Shown here piece after piece: positions 1 to 12,257 of a stretch of DNA of 64,000 nucleotides. A model generated the notes under the pieces. The model did not search any database. It had not been told where the DNA came from and worked only from the letters and a program-made list of their open reading frames with translations. Position 1 is the stretch's first letter; every line of letters starts with the position of its first letter. Source of the stretch: Acinetobacter sp. XS-4 (lineage in GTDB: Bacteria > Pseudomonadota > Gammaproteobacteria > Pseudomonadales > Moraxellaceae); assembly GCF_023920705.1 (NCBI RefSeq), contig NZ_CP094657.1, positions 496,001-560,000 of the forward strand. Direction: 5' to 3'. Made by a program: the position numbers and the translations under genes.

Positions 1-352
<352 letters not shown>

Positions 353-411
353 ACGAAAGATTGACGATTGGTAAGAATCCACAACAAGTTGTTCTTCATA
401 GATGTATCTGA

Positions 412-488
<77 letters not shown>

Positions 489-544
489 TGACTTTGACTG
501 GTTGAAGTTATAGAAAAGAAGATACAGAACTGATGATGTAAGCT

Positions 545-620
545 GGGGACTTAGCTTAGTTGGTAGAGCGCCTGCTTTGCACGCAGGAGGTCAGGAGTTC
601 GACTCTCCTAGTCTCCACCA
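545..620 (+). tRNA. tRNA-Ala (UGC)
   Basis: A 76-nt tRNA in the 16S-23S spacer, 56 nt after tRNA-Ile. The anticodon loop TTTGCAC gives UGC. The acceptor GGGGACT pairs with AGTCTCC with one G-U pair, and CCA is encoded. Confidence 0.96.
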
Positions 621-971
621 GAACTTAAGAGAAGTTCGGATTACAGAAATTAGTAAATAGAGATTTAGATCTTAGTTTATTAACTTCTGTGATTTAAGTA
701 TCACGGTATTAAGCATGACCTGACGAAGGCGTGTTTATTCATTAACAGATTGGCAAAATTGAGTCTGAAATAAATTGTTCACTCAAGAGTTTAGATTAAG
801 CAATTGATCTAAATGAATTGAGAACTAGCAAATTAACTGAATCAAGCGTTTTGGTATATGAATTAGATTGAAGCTGTACAGTGTTTAAGTACACAGGCAA
901 CAGATAGTAGCGATGAAGAATCGCACGGACAACACTCACTTGTAGGTGTTGACGACTGTTTGGGGTTGTAT
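621..971 (+). other. spacer between tRNA-Ala and 23S rRNA
   Basis: A 351-nt transcribed spacer with no gene. It contains a local hairpin near 930-951. Its end (955-979) is almost perfectly complementary to 3856-3880 just past the 23S 3' end, so the two sides can form the long stem typical of RNase III processing of pre-23S rRNA. Confidence 0.7.
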
Positions 972-3865
<2,894 letters not shown>

Positions 3866-4041
3866 CAACACCCAAGCAGTTGTATATAAAGCATCAATCG
3901 ATTCATTAATGTACAAAGCAACTTGATTTAGTTATATGCTTAGCTAAAATGAACAAATAAAGTAAGATTCAATCAGCCCATCTGTAAAGTTTTGGAAAAC
4001 GCATCGGCACATTAAGACCAATGCAAGTATCCATACCAGTT

Positions 4042-4158
4042 GTGCTGGCGACCATAGCAAGAGTGAACCACCTGATCCCTTCCCGAACTCAGAAGTGAAA
4101 CCTCTTAGCGCTGATGGTAGTGTGGGGTTTCCCATGTGAGAGTAAGTCATCGCCAGCT
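4042..4158 (+). rRNA. rrf: 5S rRNA
   Basis: A gene of about 115 nt whose terminal helix is GCTGGCGA paired with TCGCCAGC. The CCGAACTCAGAAGTGAAA block is typical of 5S. It lies about 175 nt after the 23S gene. Exact ends are uncertain by 1-3 nt. Confidence 0.93.
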
Positions 4159-4167
4159 CATTATTCT

Positions 4168-4203
4168 AAACACCCCCTACTTAATCGTTGGGGGTGTTTT
4201 TTT
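4168..4203 (+). terminator. rRNA operon terminator
   Basis: Hairpin AACACCCCC / GGGGGTGTT followed by a run of T. It lies directly downstream of 5S. The same hairpin follows the second operon at 39613-39648. Confidence 0.9.
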
Positions 4204-4310
4204 GTGCGCGGAATTAATTTTGTATCCCTAATTCTTTAGACATTAAAATTAATTCAGTTTATAAAGAAATAAAGCTGCTCTAAAATTATTTACCTATTTA
4301 GAAATCTACT

Positions 4311-4706
4311 ATGCAATGGATCTTAGTTAAAACTTTCTCGTTTCCTTATGAGGCGCAAATTGCAAAAACTCAATTAGAGGCTTTTGGAATTCCTGCACGT
4401 ATTGAAAATGAACATACAATTAATATGGACTGGTTTTATTCAAATGCATTGGGTGGAGTTCGTTTATTAGTATTGGAAAAGGATATTGATGATGCAAATG
4501 CTCTTCTTGAAAAAGATTTTAGTGAAGAGTTAGAGCAAGAGTTTGGAAAAAATAAAGACCAATGCCCTAACTGTGGAAGTTATGATATTGAAGCCTACAC
4601 AAAAGGAAAAAAATCAGCCTTTCTGGCTTTCATGTTCTTAGGTTTGCCTTTATTTTCTTTTACAAATGGTAATAGATGTAAACAGTGTCAATATTTTTGG
4701 AACTAA
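4311..4706 (+). CDS. DUF2007 domain protein with C-terminal zinc ribbon
   Basis: 131 residues, start ATG. Residues about 1-70 look like the DUF2007 (putative signal-transducing) domain: a ferredoxin-like fold with 'F..P.EA.I.K..LE..GI.ARIE' and a 'V..L.V...D...A..LL' helix end. The C-terminus has two CxxC pairs (CPNC and CKQC) that could hold one zinc ion. A hydrophobic stretch (AFLAFMFLGLPLF) lies between them. The partners are unknown. It is the first gene after the rRNA operon and is followed in the same direction by two other small genes at loose spacing, so co-transcription is not certain. The family call rests on pattern recognition. Confidence 0.75.
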   Translation: MQWILVKTFSFPYEAQIAKTQLEAFGIPARIENEHTINMDWFYSNALGGVRLLVLEKDIDDANALLEKDFSEELEQEFGKNKDQCPNCGSYDIEAYTKGKKSAFLAFMFLGLPLFSFTNGNRCKQCQYFWN

Positions 4707-4835
4707 TGATTTGACATTATTTTAATTGTTTAGAGTCAGTTATGAATGAAAGGCTGAAATCTATAATAAGATTGAAAATTGATCCATAATAGAAAATATT
4801 ATAAAACTATAAAAAATTATAAAGGGAAGAATGTC

Positions 4836-5186
4836 ATGGGATATAAAGGAAGTTGTCATTGTGGTCAGATTAAATTTGTAGCTGAAGGAGAGCTCTTAGA
4901 GGTTTTATCTTGCAATTGTTCCATTTGTCAAAAGAAAGGTTCTTTACTTTGGTTCTTAGCAAGTAAGCAAGTTGAAATTTCTTTAGAAAATCCTGATATT
5001 TTAGAGAGTTATACTTTTAATAAACATGTGATTAATCATTACTTTTGTAAAAAATGTGGTATTCATCCTTATGCCCAAGGTCTAGATGCAGAAGGTAATT
5101 CTATCTTTGCTATTAATGTTCGATGTATAGATGACATAGATTTAGAAAAAATAAAAATAAATTATTTTGATGGACGTTCAGTTTAA
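4836..5186 (+). CDS. GFA-family (glutathione-dependent formaldehyde-activating enzyme-like) zinc protein
   Basis: 116 residues from an ATG preceded by AAGGGAAG at 4822-4829. An upstream TTG would add 19 Lys/Tyr/Asn-rich residues that do not look like the family. The cysteine pattern of the Mss4-like GFA/CENP-V fold is complete: GSCHCG near the start, CNCSIC in the middle and FCKKCG later, which should bind two zinc ions. Members were named after a glutathione-formaldehyde adduct-forming enzyme, but most are of unknown substrate, so formaldehyde detoxification should not be assumed. The next gene starts 20 bp downstream. Confidence 0.85.
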   Translation: MGYKGSCHCGQIKFVAEGELLEVLSCNCSICQKKGSLLWFLASKQVEISLENPDILESYTFNKHVINHYFCKKCGIHPYAQGLDAEGNSIFAINVRCIDDIDLEKIKINYFDGRSV

Positions 5187-5206
5187 TAAATATAAGGATT
5201 TATTTA

Positions 5207-5770
5207 ATGACAGCAAAAAAGCAACTAGCTCCAAAGCAGATAGAAGTTTTAGTTGAGACATTAAAAGATAGGTTCGAAAAGAATCCACATCGTCATAAAG
5301 AAATAGATTGGTCCAATGTACAAACTAAACTAATTAAATCTCCTGAAAAATTATGGTCATTGCAAGAAATGGAGAGTACAGGAGGAGAGCCTGACATTGT
5401 GGCTTATGATCAGTTGAAAGATGAATATTTGTTTGTGGATTGCTCTCCTGAGACACCCAAAGGCCGTAGAAGTCTTTGTTATGATCGAGAAGCTTTGGTC
5501 GCTAGAAAAGATCACCCTCCTAAGAATAGTGCAATAGATATAGCTAAAGAAATGGGAGCCGAGCTTCTCACAGAAGAGCAATACCATGAATTACAAAATT
5601 TAGGAGAGTTTGATCTTAAAACATCGAGTTGGCTCAAAACCCCAGATGAGATTCGACAGTTAGATGGAGCAATTTTTGCTGACCGACGTTATGGTCGGGT
5701 CTTTATTTATCATAATGGAGCACAATCTTATTATGCTGCTCGTGGATTTCGGTGCTTTCTAAGAATTTAG
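5207..5770 (+). CDS. DUF4256 family protein
   Basis: 187 residues, ATG start with AAGG about 12 nt upstream. I recognise it as DUF4256: an N-terminal 'L...F..NPHRH..I.W' block, a central 'MESTGGEPD' block, 'CSPETPKGRRSLCYD', and the C-terminal 'W..TP..IR.LGGAIF.DRRYGRVF..HNGA.SYY..RGFR' block. The family is widely distributed but has no assigned reaction. No signal peptide or membrane segment is visible, so it is probably cytoplasmic. It lies 20 bp after the GFA-family gene and probably shares its transcript. Confidence 0.8.
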   Translation: MTAKKQLAPKQIEVLVETLKDRFEKNPHRHKEIDWSNVQTKLIKSPEKLWSLQEMESTGGEPDIVAYDQLKDEYLFVDCSPETPKGRRSLCYDREALVARKDHPPKNSAIDIAKEMGAELLTEEQYHELQNLGEFDLKTSSWLKTPDEIRQLDGAIFADRRYGRVFIYHNGAQSYYAARGFRCFLRI

Positions 5771-5906
5771 ACTTTATAGTTTCATGAGAATTATTAGGTT
5801 TGATCTTTTATGCCAAGAAATTGGAGCTTCTTGCAACTTTTGATTAACCGTAAACATGACAAGATAGATGCTGGATTTAAATAAAAACATCAGGACATCT
5901 TTAAAA

Positions 5907-7070
5907 ATGCAACCCAATCCAATTTATTATAATGAACAACATATTGCTTTTGCTGATAATGTTCGTCGATTTGTACAAAAAGAAATTGCACCCTTCGTTA
6001 ATGAGTGGGATGAAGCTGAGACATTTCCAAGAGAACTTTATAAAAAAGCTGCTGAGATTGGTTTATTAGGGTTAGGATTCTCTGATGAATATGGTGGTAT
6101 TCCAGATGCTGATCCATTCTATTCATTACTGGCTGGTATAGAAATGGCAAAGGCAGGTTCGGGTGGTGTACATATCTCGTTGATGGTACATACGATTGGT
6201 GCTCCGCCAATTCAATACTTTGGAAGTGAGGAGCTAAAAGCAAAAGTTCTCCCAAGTATTATTTCCGGTGACAAAATTTCTGCTTTAGCAATTACAGAAC
6301 CAGCTGGTGGGTCGGATGTAGCTGCATTACAAACTAAAGCCGTTCGTGATGGTGATTATTATATTGTCTCGGGCGAGAAGACATTTATCACATCGGGAAT
6401 TCGTGCAGATTACTATACAGTTGCAGTGCGTACAGACCCAACTAAAACAGGTGCAGAAGGCATTTCAATGTTGTTAATTGATGCCCACAGTGAAGGAATT
6501 ACTAAAACACCTTTAAAAAAAATGGGATGGTGGGCTTCTGATACAGCTCATTTGCATTTTGATCAAGTACGAGTACCCGCATCAAATCTGCTCGGTAAAG
6601 AAAACGCTGGTTTTAAAGTTATTATGAATAACTTTAATATGGAACGTTTTTTCTTAGGTGTAGTGGCTTATGGGTATGCATTAGTCTGTTATGAAGAAGC
6701 TTTAGACTGGGCGCAACAACGGGAAACTTTTGGTAAGTGTTTAATTGATCATCAAGTGGTTCGTCATAAATTGGTAGATATGGCAACGCAATTGACTTCA
6801 ACACGGGCATTACTTGAAGAAACTGCATGGAAAATGACTCAGCCACAATTACAAGGCCCAGAGTTAGTTGCACAGATTTCAATGCTTAAAAATGTTGCGA
6901 CTCGCACTATGCAATTTTGTGCTGATGCCGCTGTGCAAACATTAGGTGGCATGGGCTTTATGCGAGGTACCAAGTCTGAACGTATTTATCGTGAGGTGAA
7001 GGTGAATATGATTGGTGGTGGTGCTGAAGAAATTATGAAAGATTTAATTAGTAAGCAGTTGGGTTATTGA
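5907..7070 (+). CDS. acyl-CoA dehydrogenase (atu-associated)
   Basis: 387 residues from ATG 5907, which has AGGA 11 nt upstream. An in-frame ATG at 5868 would add 13 residues unlike the family. It is an FAD flavoprotein that introduces an alpha-beta double bond into an acyl-CoA. The family pattern is clear: N-terminal helical domain, 'ALAITEPAGGSDVAALQT' flavin/substrate region, and C-terminal 'QTLGGMGFMRG...RIYREVKV..IGGGAEEIM', where a Glu in GGGAEEI is the expected base. It converges on atuR and sits next to atuABCDEF, so a role in citronellyl-CoA or a later beta-oxidation-like step is likely. Two dehydrogenases here could share or divide the AtuD role. The substrate is inferred from context. 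Confidence 0.88.
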   Translation: MQPNPIYYNEQHIAFADNVRRFVQKEIAPFVNEWDEAETFPRELYKKAAEIGLLGLGFSDEYGGIPDADPFYSLLAGIEMAKAGSGGVHISLMVHTIGAPPIQYFGSEELKAKVLPSIISGDKISALAITEPAGGSDVAALQTKAVRDGDYYIVSGEKTFITSGIRADYYTVAVRTDPTKTGAEGISMLLIDAHSEGITKTPLKKMGWWASDTAHLHFDQVRVPASNLLGKENAGFKVIMNNFNMERFFLGVVAYGYALVCYEEALDWAQQRETFGKCLIDHQVVRHKLVDMATQLTSTRALLEETAWKMTQPQLQGPELVAQISMLKNVATRTMQFCADAAVQTLGGMGFMRGTKSERIYREVKVNMIGGGAEEIMKDLISKQLGY

Positions 7071-7077
7071 TTTTTGT

Positions 7078-7103
7078 AAGGTGGTCATTGAGCCACCTTT
7101 TTT
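7078..7103 (+). terminator. terminator after the acyl-CoA dehydrogenase gene
   Basis: Stem AAGGTGG / CCACCTT with loop TCATTGAG, followed by a T run on the + strand. It reaches the stop codon of the convergent atuR gene. Confidence 0.8.
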
Positions 7104-7701
7104 ATTTCAAAGCCATCTCCCAGACCATTTCGGTTAACTCATCAATTTTGACTTTACCCTCAGCCTTATACCAAGTTACGGTCCACGAAATTGCACCACC
7201 AACTAATCTTCGCCAAATAAAAGCATCATGTTTTACCTTGGCTTGGGTACGTAACTTTTCAATAACATCTAACCAGATTTGCTCATACTCATTACGCATT
7301 TTTAAAAGATAATCTTGTTTTTCTTTTGACAGGGCAAACCATTCATAAACCAAAACAGCCATGGCTGCACCTGTATCTCCAGTAATTGAAATGAGTTCAG
7401 CTTTAATAAGAGCACGTAATTGTTGTTCTGGATCGGTAGATTGAGCGGCTGCATCTTCTAAACGAGCAAGATTGTAAATAATGGTTTCTTCCATTACATG
7501 AGCGAGGATGTCATCCTTACTTTTGAAGTGATGAAATAAGCTACCTGATTGAATTCCAATAAATTGAGCAAGTTCGCGTACAGTGGTTTTATCATAGCCT
7601 TGTTTGTGAAATAGGTAGGCAGCCCCCCGTAATAAACGACCACGTGGGCTATCATCAAAACAAGAAATATTTGGAATCTGTTCAATTGAAGTAGCAATCA
7701 T
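7102..7701 (-). CDS. atuR: TetR-family repressor of the atu genes
   Basis: 199 residues. The N-terminal helix-turn-helix runs over about residues 18-66, with the typical 'AAYLFHKQGYDKTTVRELAQFIGIQSGSLFHHFKSKDDIL' arrangement. The rest is a helical ligand-binding domain. It is divergent from atuA with a 170-185 bp shared intergenic region, the arrangement of AtuR in Pseudomonas aeruginosa, where AtuR represses atuA by binding inverted repeats in that region. The dyad at 7828-7845 is the obvious operator. The effector is presumably a pathway acyl-CoA (inference). The symbol is given on context plus family. Confidence 0.85.
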   Translation of the reverse strand: MIATSIEQIPNISCFDDSPRGRLLRGAAYLFHKQGYDKTTVRELAQFIGIQSGSLFHHFKSKDDILAHVMEETIIYNLARLEDAAAQSTDPEQQLRALIKAELISITGDTGAAMAVLVYEWFALSKEKQDYLLKMRNEYEQIWLDVIEKLRTQAKVKHDAFIWRRLVGGAISWTVTWYKAEGKVKIDELTEMVWEMALK

Positions 7702-7820
7702 GCGAAAGCTGGATCCTTTATATAAAAATACTTAACAGAAAAGTTTGCCCAATCTCATCATGTTTTAGCTGAGCTGTCGAGTTTGGCAGTTTTGGTCAAT
7801 TTCACAATAACATTTTGCTC

Positions 7821-7850
7821 TTTACAAACCAAGCGCTTGCTTGGTAATGT
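7821..7850 (+). promoter_or_regulatory. probable atuA promoter
   Basis: A TTTACA (-35) box and a weak TAATGT (-10) box are separated by 18 bp, and the spacer is filled by the inverted repeat. A second possible -10, TGTAAT at 7855-7860, lacks a well-placed -35. The predicted start lies shortly before the atuA start codon. Confidence 0.45.
7828..7845. promoter_or_regulatory. AtuR operator candidate (inverted repeat)
   Basis: Perfect dyad ACCAAGC-GCTT-GCTTGGT. It is the strongest palindrome in the atuR-atuA intergenic region and lies over the likely atuA core promoter. Size and symmetry suit a TetR-family dimer. Only one clear copy was found, whereas P. aeruginosa AtuR is reported to use two. 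Confidence 0.7.
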
Positions 7851-7886
7851 TGAGTGTAATTTTTAAACAAAATAATGAGAAATAAG

Positions 7887-9692
7887 ATGGCAAGTAATCA
7901 ACTGGATGATGAGCGTGTCGTAAAAATAGGTTGTGCCTCAGGTTTTTGGGGAGACACCAATACTGCCGCTTTCCAATTAGTACATCTAACTGATATTAAT
8001 TATTTAGTTTTTGATTATTTGTCAGAGATCACCATGTCGATTATGGCAAAAGCGAAGATGGTGGAACCAAAACATGGCTATGCTCTGGATTTTGTTAGCC
8101 GAGTGATGGCACCTTTACTTAAAAAAATTGCTGAAAAAAAGATTAAGGTGATTAGCAATGCAGGTGGTGTTAATCCATTGGCTTGTCGAGATGCTTTGCA
8201 AAAATTAATTAAAGAATATGGTCTAGATCTAAAAGTTGCTGTGGTTTTGGGTGATGATCTTTTAGCACAACATGAGCAACTCAAGCAGAAAAATATTCGG
8301 GAAATGTTTAGCGGCGAAGCTTTGCCAGAACAGGTGGCGAGCAGTAATGCTTATTTAGGTGCGGTGGCTATTCGTGATGCTTTAAATTTAGGCGCAGATA
8401 TTGTGATTACTGGCCGTGTTGTTGACTCTGCTGTGGTGCTTGCACCGTTATTGTATGAGTATCAATGGTCGCTTGATGACTATGACAAATTGGCACAAGG
8501 TTCATTAGCAGGCCATGTGATTGAATGTGGTGCGCAGTGTACGGGCGGTAACTTTACTGATTGGCAATTGGTACAAGGCTTTGACAACATGGGATTTCCT
8601 GTGGTTGAAGTTAGTGAGGATGGTTCATTTGTTGTGACTAAACCACAGGGGACAGGTGGTCTGGTATCTATAGCAACAGTTGCTGAGCAAATCGTTTATG
8701 AAATTGGTAATCCTCAAGCATATTTATTACCAGATGTGATTGCTGATTTTAGTCAGGTGCATTTAGAGCAAATCGGGGAGCATCGAGTCCGTGTGACTGG
8801 TGCCACGGGACAAGCACCTACTGCGCAATATAAAGTTAGTGCAACTTATCCTGATGGTTATCGGGTTTTAGTGAGTTTCTTAATTGCAGGACGTGAGGCA
8901 CCACAAAAAGCGCAAGTGATTGCAGATGCGATTTTGACTAAATGTGAGCGTGTTTTAGCAATGCGCTCAGTGCCACTGTTTAGTGAAAAGTCGGTTGAAA
9001 TCTTAGGTATTGAAAGTACCTATGGAGCACATGCTCAAGTTTTAAACAGTCGTGAAGTTGTAGTAAAAATAGCTGTAAAACACATGTTCAAAGAAGCATG
9101 TATGTTTTTTGCATCAGAAATTGCTCAGGCCTCTACAGGCATGGCTCCAGCTTTGGCTGGTATTGTTGGTGGACGACCTAAAGCATCTCCAGTCATTAAA
9201 TTATTTTCATTTTTAATTGATAAAAATCCGCTTAATGTTGAAATCGATTTTGAGGGGAATCGTTATCTGGTTGAGATTCCTCGGAACACTTCTACAGAGC
9301 AATTCAATACTTTAGCAGCGGGTGAAAGTGCGGTTTATGAAGGGAATGAAATAGAAGTTCCTTTGATTGAAATTGCCCATGCCCGCAGTGGTGATAAAGG
9401 TAATCATAGCAATATCGGCGTGATTGCGCGTAAAGCAGAATATTTACCGTGGATTCGTGCAGCACTGACTGAACAGGCTGTTGCAAGCTATATGCAACAT
9501 GTTTTGGATGCTGAAAAGGGGCGTGTAATTCGTTATGAGTTACCAGGTTTAAATGCACTGAATTTTATGCTGGAGAATGCCTTGGGTGGAGGTGGTGTTG
9601 CAAGCCTACGTATAGATCCGCAAGGTAAAGCATTTGCACAACAATTATTGGATATGCCTGTAAAAGTTCCGGCACATCTTTTAGAAAAATAA
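7887..9692 (+). CDS. atuA: AtuA, DUF1446 acyclic terpene utilisation protein
   Basis: 601 residues from ATG 7887, preceded by TGAGAAATAAG. An ATG at 7875 would add four residues and lacks a ribosome site. The N-terminal DUF1446 region has the signature 'IGCASGFWGDT', 'ITGRVVDSAVVLAPL' and 'HVIECGAQCTGGNFTDW'. A C-terminal AtuA-like domain begins near residue 490 with 'ARSGDKGNHSNIGVIAR'. AtuA is required for growth on citronellol or geraniol in Pseudomonas; its exact reaction is not settled. It is the first gene of atuABCDEF and only 5 bp precede atuB. This gene separates the cluster from the related leucine (liu) pathway. Confidence 0.9.
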   Translation: MASNQLDDERVVKIGCASGFWGDTNTAAFQLVHLTDINYLVFDYLSEITMSIMAKAKMVEPKHGYALDFVSRVMAPLLKKIAEKKIKVISNAGGVNPLACRDALQKLIKEYGLDLKVAVVLGDDLLAQHEQLKQKNIREMFSGEALPEQVASSNAYLGAVAIRDALNLGADIVITGRVVDSAVVLAPLLYEYQWSLDDYDKLAQGSLAGHVIECGAQCTGGNFTDWQLVQGFDNMGFPVVEVSEDGSFVVTKPQGTGGLVSIATVAEQIVYEIGNPQAYLLPDVIADFSQVHLEQIGEHRVRVTGATGQAPTAQYKVSATYPDGYRVLVSFLIAGREAPQKAQVIADAILTKCERVLAMRSVPLFSEKSVEILGIESTYGAHAQVLNSREVVVKIAVKHMFKEACMFFASEIAQASTGMAPALAGIVGGRPKASPVIKLFSFLIDKNPLNVEIDFEGNRYLVEIPRNTSTEQFNTLAAGESAVYEGNEIEVPLIEIAHARSGDKGNHSNIGVIARKAEYLPWIRAALTEQAVASYMQHVLDAEKGRVIRYELPGLNALNFMLENALGGGGVASLRIDPQGKAFAQQLLDMPVKVPAHLLEK

Positions 9693-9697
9693 AATGA

Positions 9698-10600
9698 ATG
9701 GATGAAACAAAGATGAGTTATCAATCAATTTTTAGACCAGATGCTTTCGCTAATAAAGTCATCATTGTGACAGGTGGCGGCTCAGGAATTGGTCGTTGTA
9801 CTGCACATGAGCTTGCTGCCCTTGGTGCTCAAGTGGTGATTACAGGACGCAAAATTGAGAAATTAGAGAAAGTAAGCCAAGAAATTATAGAAGATGGTGG
9901 CCAGGTTCATTTCATTGGTTGTGATAACCGTGAAGAAGAACAAGTGAAAAATATGATTGCTGAGGTGATTGATAAATTCGGCAAACTCGATGGTCTGGTA
10001 AATAATGCAGGCGGCCAATTTCCATCAGCTTTAGAAAATATTTCTGCGAATGGTTTTGATGCAGTCGTACGTAATAATCTACATTCAACTTTCTATTTAA
10101 TGCGCGAAGCTTATAACCAATGGATGGCAAAACATGGTGGCAGTATTGTCAACATGACTGCCGATATGTGGGGCGGCATGCCGGGAATGGGGCATTCTGG
10201 TGCTGCGCGTTCAGGAGTTGATAACTTAACAAAAACAGCATCGGTTGAATGGGGGAAATCAGGTGTTCGTGTAAATGCGGTTGCACCGGGATGGATTGTT
10301 TCATCAGGTATGGATAATTATAGTGGGGATTTTGCCAAAGTCATCATTCCAAGCCTTGCTGGCAATGTGCCCTTAAAACGTATGGGAACTGAGTCGGAAG
10401 TCTCATCGGCGATTTGTTATTTACTGTCCGATGCTGCGGCTTTTGTGTCAGGTGTAACTTTGCGTATTGATGGCGCTGCATCGCAAGGGACACGAATGTA
10501 TCCACTAAGCGAAGCGACAAATAGTCAGTCTTATAATGGTTTTCATCGTGCATTTATTCCTGAAATTTTTCAGAAAAAGACTGAGGCTGAGGAGGAGTAA
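9698..10600 (+). CDS. atuB: AtuB, short-chain dehydrogenase/reductase with atypical active site
   Basis: 300 residues. The Rossmann motif TGGGSGIG is at residues 25-32 and the NNAG motif near 103. A second ATG at 9713 (MSYQ...) is also possible; neither has a strong ribosome site. The usual SDR catalytic YxxxK is not present: the aligned segment reads HSGAARSGVDNLTK, with His for Tyr and Arg for Lys. This is the arrangement I recall in peroxisomal trans-2-enoyl-CoA reductase-like SDRs. A redox step on a terpenoid-derived acyl-CoA or alcohol/aldehyde is likely, but which one is not visible. The atuC ribosome site GGAGGAG lies inside its last codons. Confidence 0.85.
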   Translation: MDETKMSYQSIFRPDAFANKVIIVTGGGSGIGRCTAHELAALGAQVVITGRKIEKLEKVSQEIIEDGGQVHFIGCDNREEEQVKNMIAEVIDKFGKLDGLVNNAGGQFPSALENISANGFDAVVRNNLHSTFYLMREAYNQWMAKHGGSIVNMTADMWGGMPGMGHSGAARSGVDNLTKTASVEWGKSGVRVNAVAPGWIVSSGMDNYSGDFAKVIIPSLAGNVPLKRMGTESEVSSAICYLLSDAAAFVSGVTLRIDGAASQGTRMYPLSEATNSQSYNGFHRAFIPEIFQKKTEAEEE

Positions 10601-10602
10601 CA

Positions 10603-12216
10603 GTGACTATTCTCCAATCCGAAATTGCTGTTGGCAGCGAACAGTATCAAAAGAATAAAGAGGTACTGCTTACTCAACTGAGTGAAGTCCGTGCAATTCA
10701 GCAAAAAAGCATTGATAAATCGTATGCTGCCAAACCGAAGTTCGATAAAAAGGGCAAGATTTTACCACATGAGCGGGTGCGATTATTGCTCGATGCTGAT
10801 TCGCCTTTTATCGAACTATGCGGTTTGGTTGGCTACAACATGCATGATGATAAAGATGGTTCAGAAGCGGGTGGTGGAGTAATCGCAGGCATTGGTTTTG
10901 TCAGTGGTGTGCGTTGTTTAGTTTCTGCAAGTAATAGTGCAATCAAAGGTGGGACGATGTCACCCATGGGCGTGCAGAAAACCTTACGCCTGCAAAAAAT
11001 TGCCTTAGAACAGAAACTCCCGTTAATTACACTGACTGAAAGTGGTGGCGCTAACTTAAATTATGCGGCAGAAGTATTTACCTATGGCGGTATGACCTTT
11101 GCCAATCAAGCACGTCTTTCAGCGGCTGGTATTCCTCAACTTGCAGTTGTACATGGTAATGCAACGGCTGGAGGTGCTTATCAACCAGGACTTTCAGATT
11201 ATGTCATTGCTGTACGCAAACAAACCGAAATGCTTCTTGCAGGCCCACCTTTACTTTTAGCTGCGACTGGTGAAGTAGCAACAGCTGAAGAGTTGGGTGG
11301 GGCAGAAATGCATGCACAGATTGCTGGAACAGCAGAATACTTAGCTGAAAATGATGCTGATGGTATTCGGCTTGCACGTGAAATATTTGAGCATCTGAAC
11401 TGGAAAGAGCAAATCAAACCCGTTGATGAGGCTTATAAAGAACCTCGTTACGATACTGAGGAACTGTTGGGTGTGATTCCAAACGACCCCAAACAACCAC
11501 TGAATATGAAAGAAGTGGTTGCCAGAATTGTTGATGATTCAGACTTTCTAGAATTTAAACAGGAATATGATGATTTAACGGTATGTGGCTGGGCAAAAAT
11601 TGGAGGCTTGCATATTGGTATTATTACCAATAATGGTCCGATTACGCCTCAAGGAGCGGCTAAAACGGCTCAGTTTATTCATCTGTGTGAACAGACCAAG
11701 CGTCCGTTATTGTTCTTGCACAACACCACAGGTTTTATGGTGGGAACTGATGCAGAGCAAAATGGCATTATCAAACATGGCTCAAAACTGATTCAGGCTG
11801 TTGCCAATTGTACTGTACCTAAAATTTCGATTGTTGTAGCAGGGTCATATGGTGCAGGGAACTACGCGATGTGCGGTCGGAGCCTCTCGCCAGATTTTAT
11901 TTTTGCTTGGCCAAATTCGCATGTTGCCGTAATGGGTGCTGCTCAAGCCGGAAAGGTGCTACGCATTGTGGCTGAAGGAAAGCAAAAAGCTTCCGGTCAG
12001 GAACCTAATCCGCAAATGCTCGATTTTCTTGAGCAGAGTACGACCATGAAATTAGAGCAGCAATCTACCGCGCTTTTCAATACGGCGATGCTACATGACG
12101 ATGGCATTATTGACCCGCGAGATAGCCGAAAATTATTAATTTTCCTTTTACAAACAATTTATGAAGCACAGCAACGAGAGCTAAATCCAACTCGTTTTGG
12201 CGTGTCTCGTTTTTAA
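10603..12216 (+). CDS. atuC: geranyl-CoA carboxylase, carboxyltransferase (beta) subunit
   Basis: 537 residues with a GTG start; GGAGGAG lies 5 nt upstream and only 2 bp separate it from atuB. It is a biotin-dependent acyl-CoA carboxyltransferase with N- and C-terminal crotonase-like halves: 'TLTESGGANLNYAAEVF', 'GNATAGGAYQPGLSDYVIAV' in the first and 'TGFMVGTDAEQNGIIKHGSKL', 'VAGSYGAGNYAMCGR' in the second. It transfers carboxyl from biotin on AtuF to the substrate, geranyl-CoA in P. aeruginosa. The methylcrotonyl-CoA carboxylase beta subunit is a close homologue; the atuA and atuB neighbours favour the geranyl enzyme. Confidence 0.9.
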   Translation: MTILQSEIAVGSEQYQKNKEVLLTQLSEVRAIQQKSIDKSYAAKPKFDKKGKILPHERVRLLLDADSPFIELCGLVGYNMHDDKDGSEAGGGVIAGIGFVSGVRCLVSASNSAIKGGTMSPMGVQKTLRLQKIALEQKLPLITLTESGGANLNYAAEVFTYGGMTFANQARLSAAGIPQLAVVHGNATAGGAYQPGLSDYVIAVRKQTEMLLAGPPLLLAATGEVATAEELGGAEMHAQIAGTAEYLAENDADGIRLAREIFEHLNWKEQIKPVDEAYKEPRYDTEELLGVIPNDPKQPLNMKEVVARIVDDSDFLEFKQEYDDLTVCGWAKIGGLHIGIITNNGPITPQGAAKTAQFIHLCEQTKRPLLFLHNTTGFMVGTDAEQNGIIKHGSKLIQAVANCTVPKISIVVAGSYGAGNYAMCGRSLSPDFIFAWPNSHVAVMGAAQAGKVLRIVAEGKQKASGQEPNPQMLDFLEQSTTMKLEQQSTALFNTAMLHDDGIIDPRDSRKLLIFLLQTIYEAQQRELNPTRFGVSRF

Positions 12217-12257
12217 TCAACCTTTACCGCAATTAAAAAAATTAATAGGAAAACACA

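Noticed and set aside
4779..4835. Longer start (TTG) of the GFA-family gene
   Set aside because: Extra residues are Lys/Tyr/Asn-rich without family match; the ATG at 4836 has a good ribosome site.
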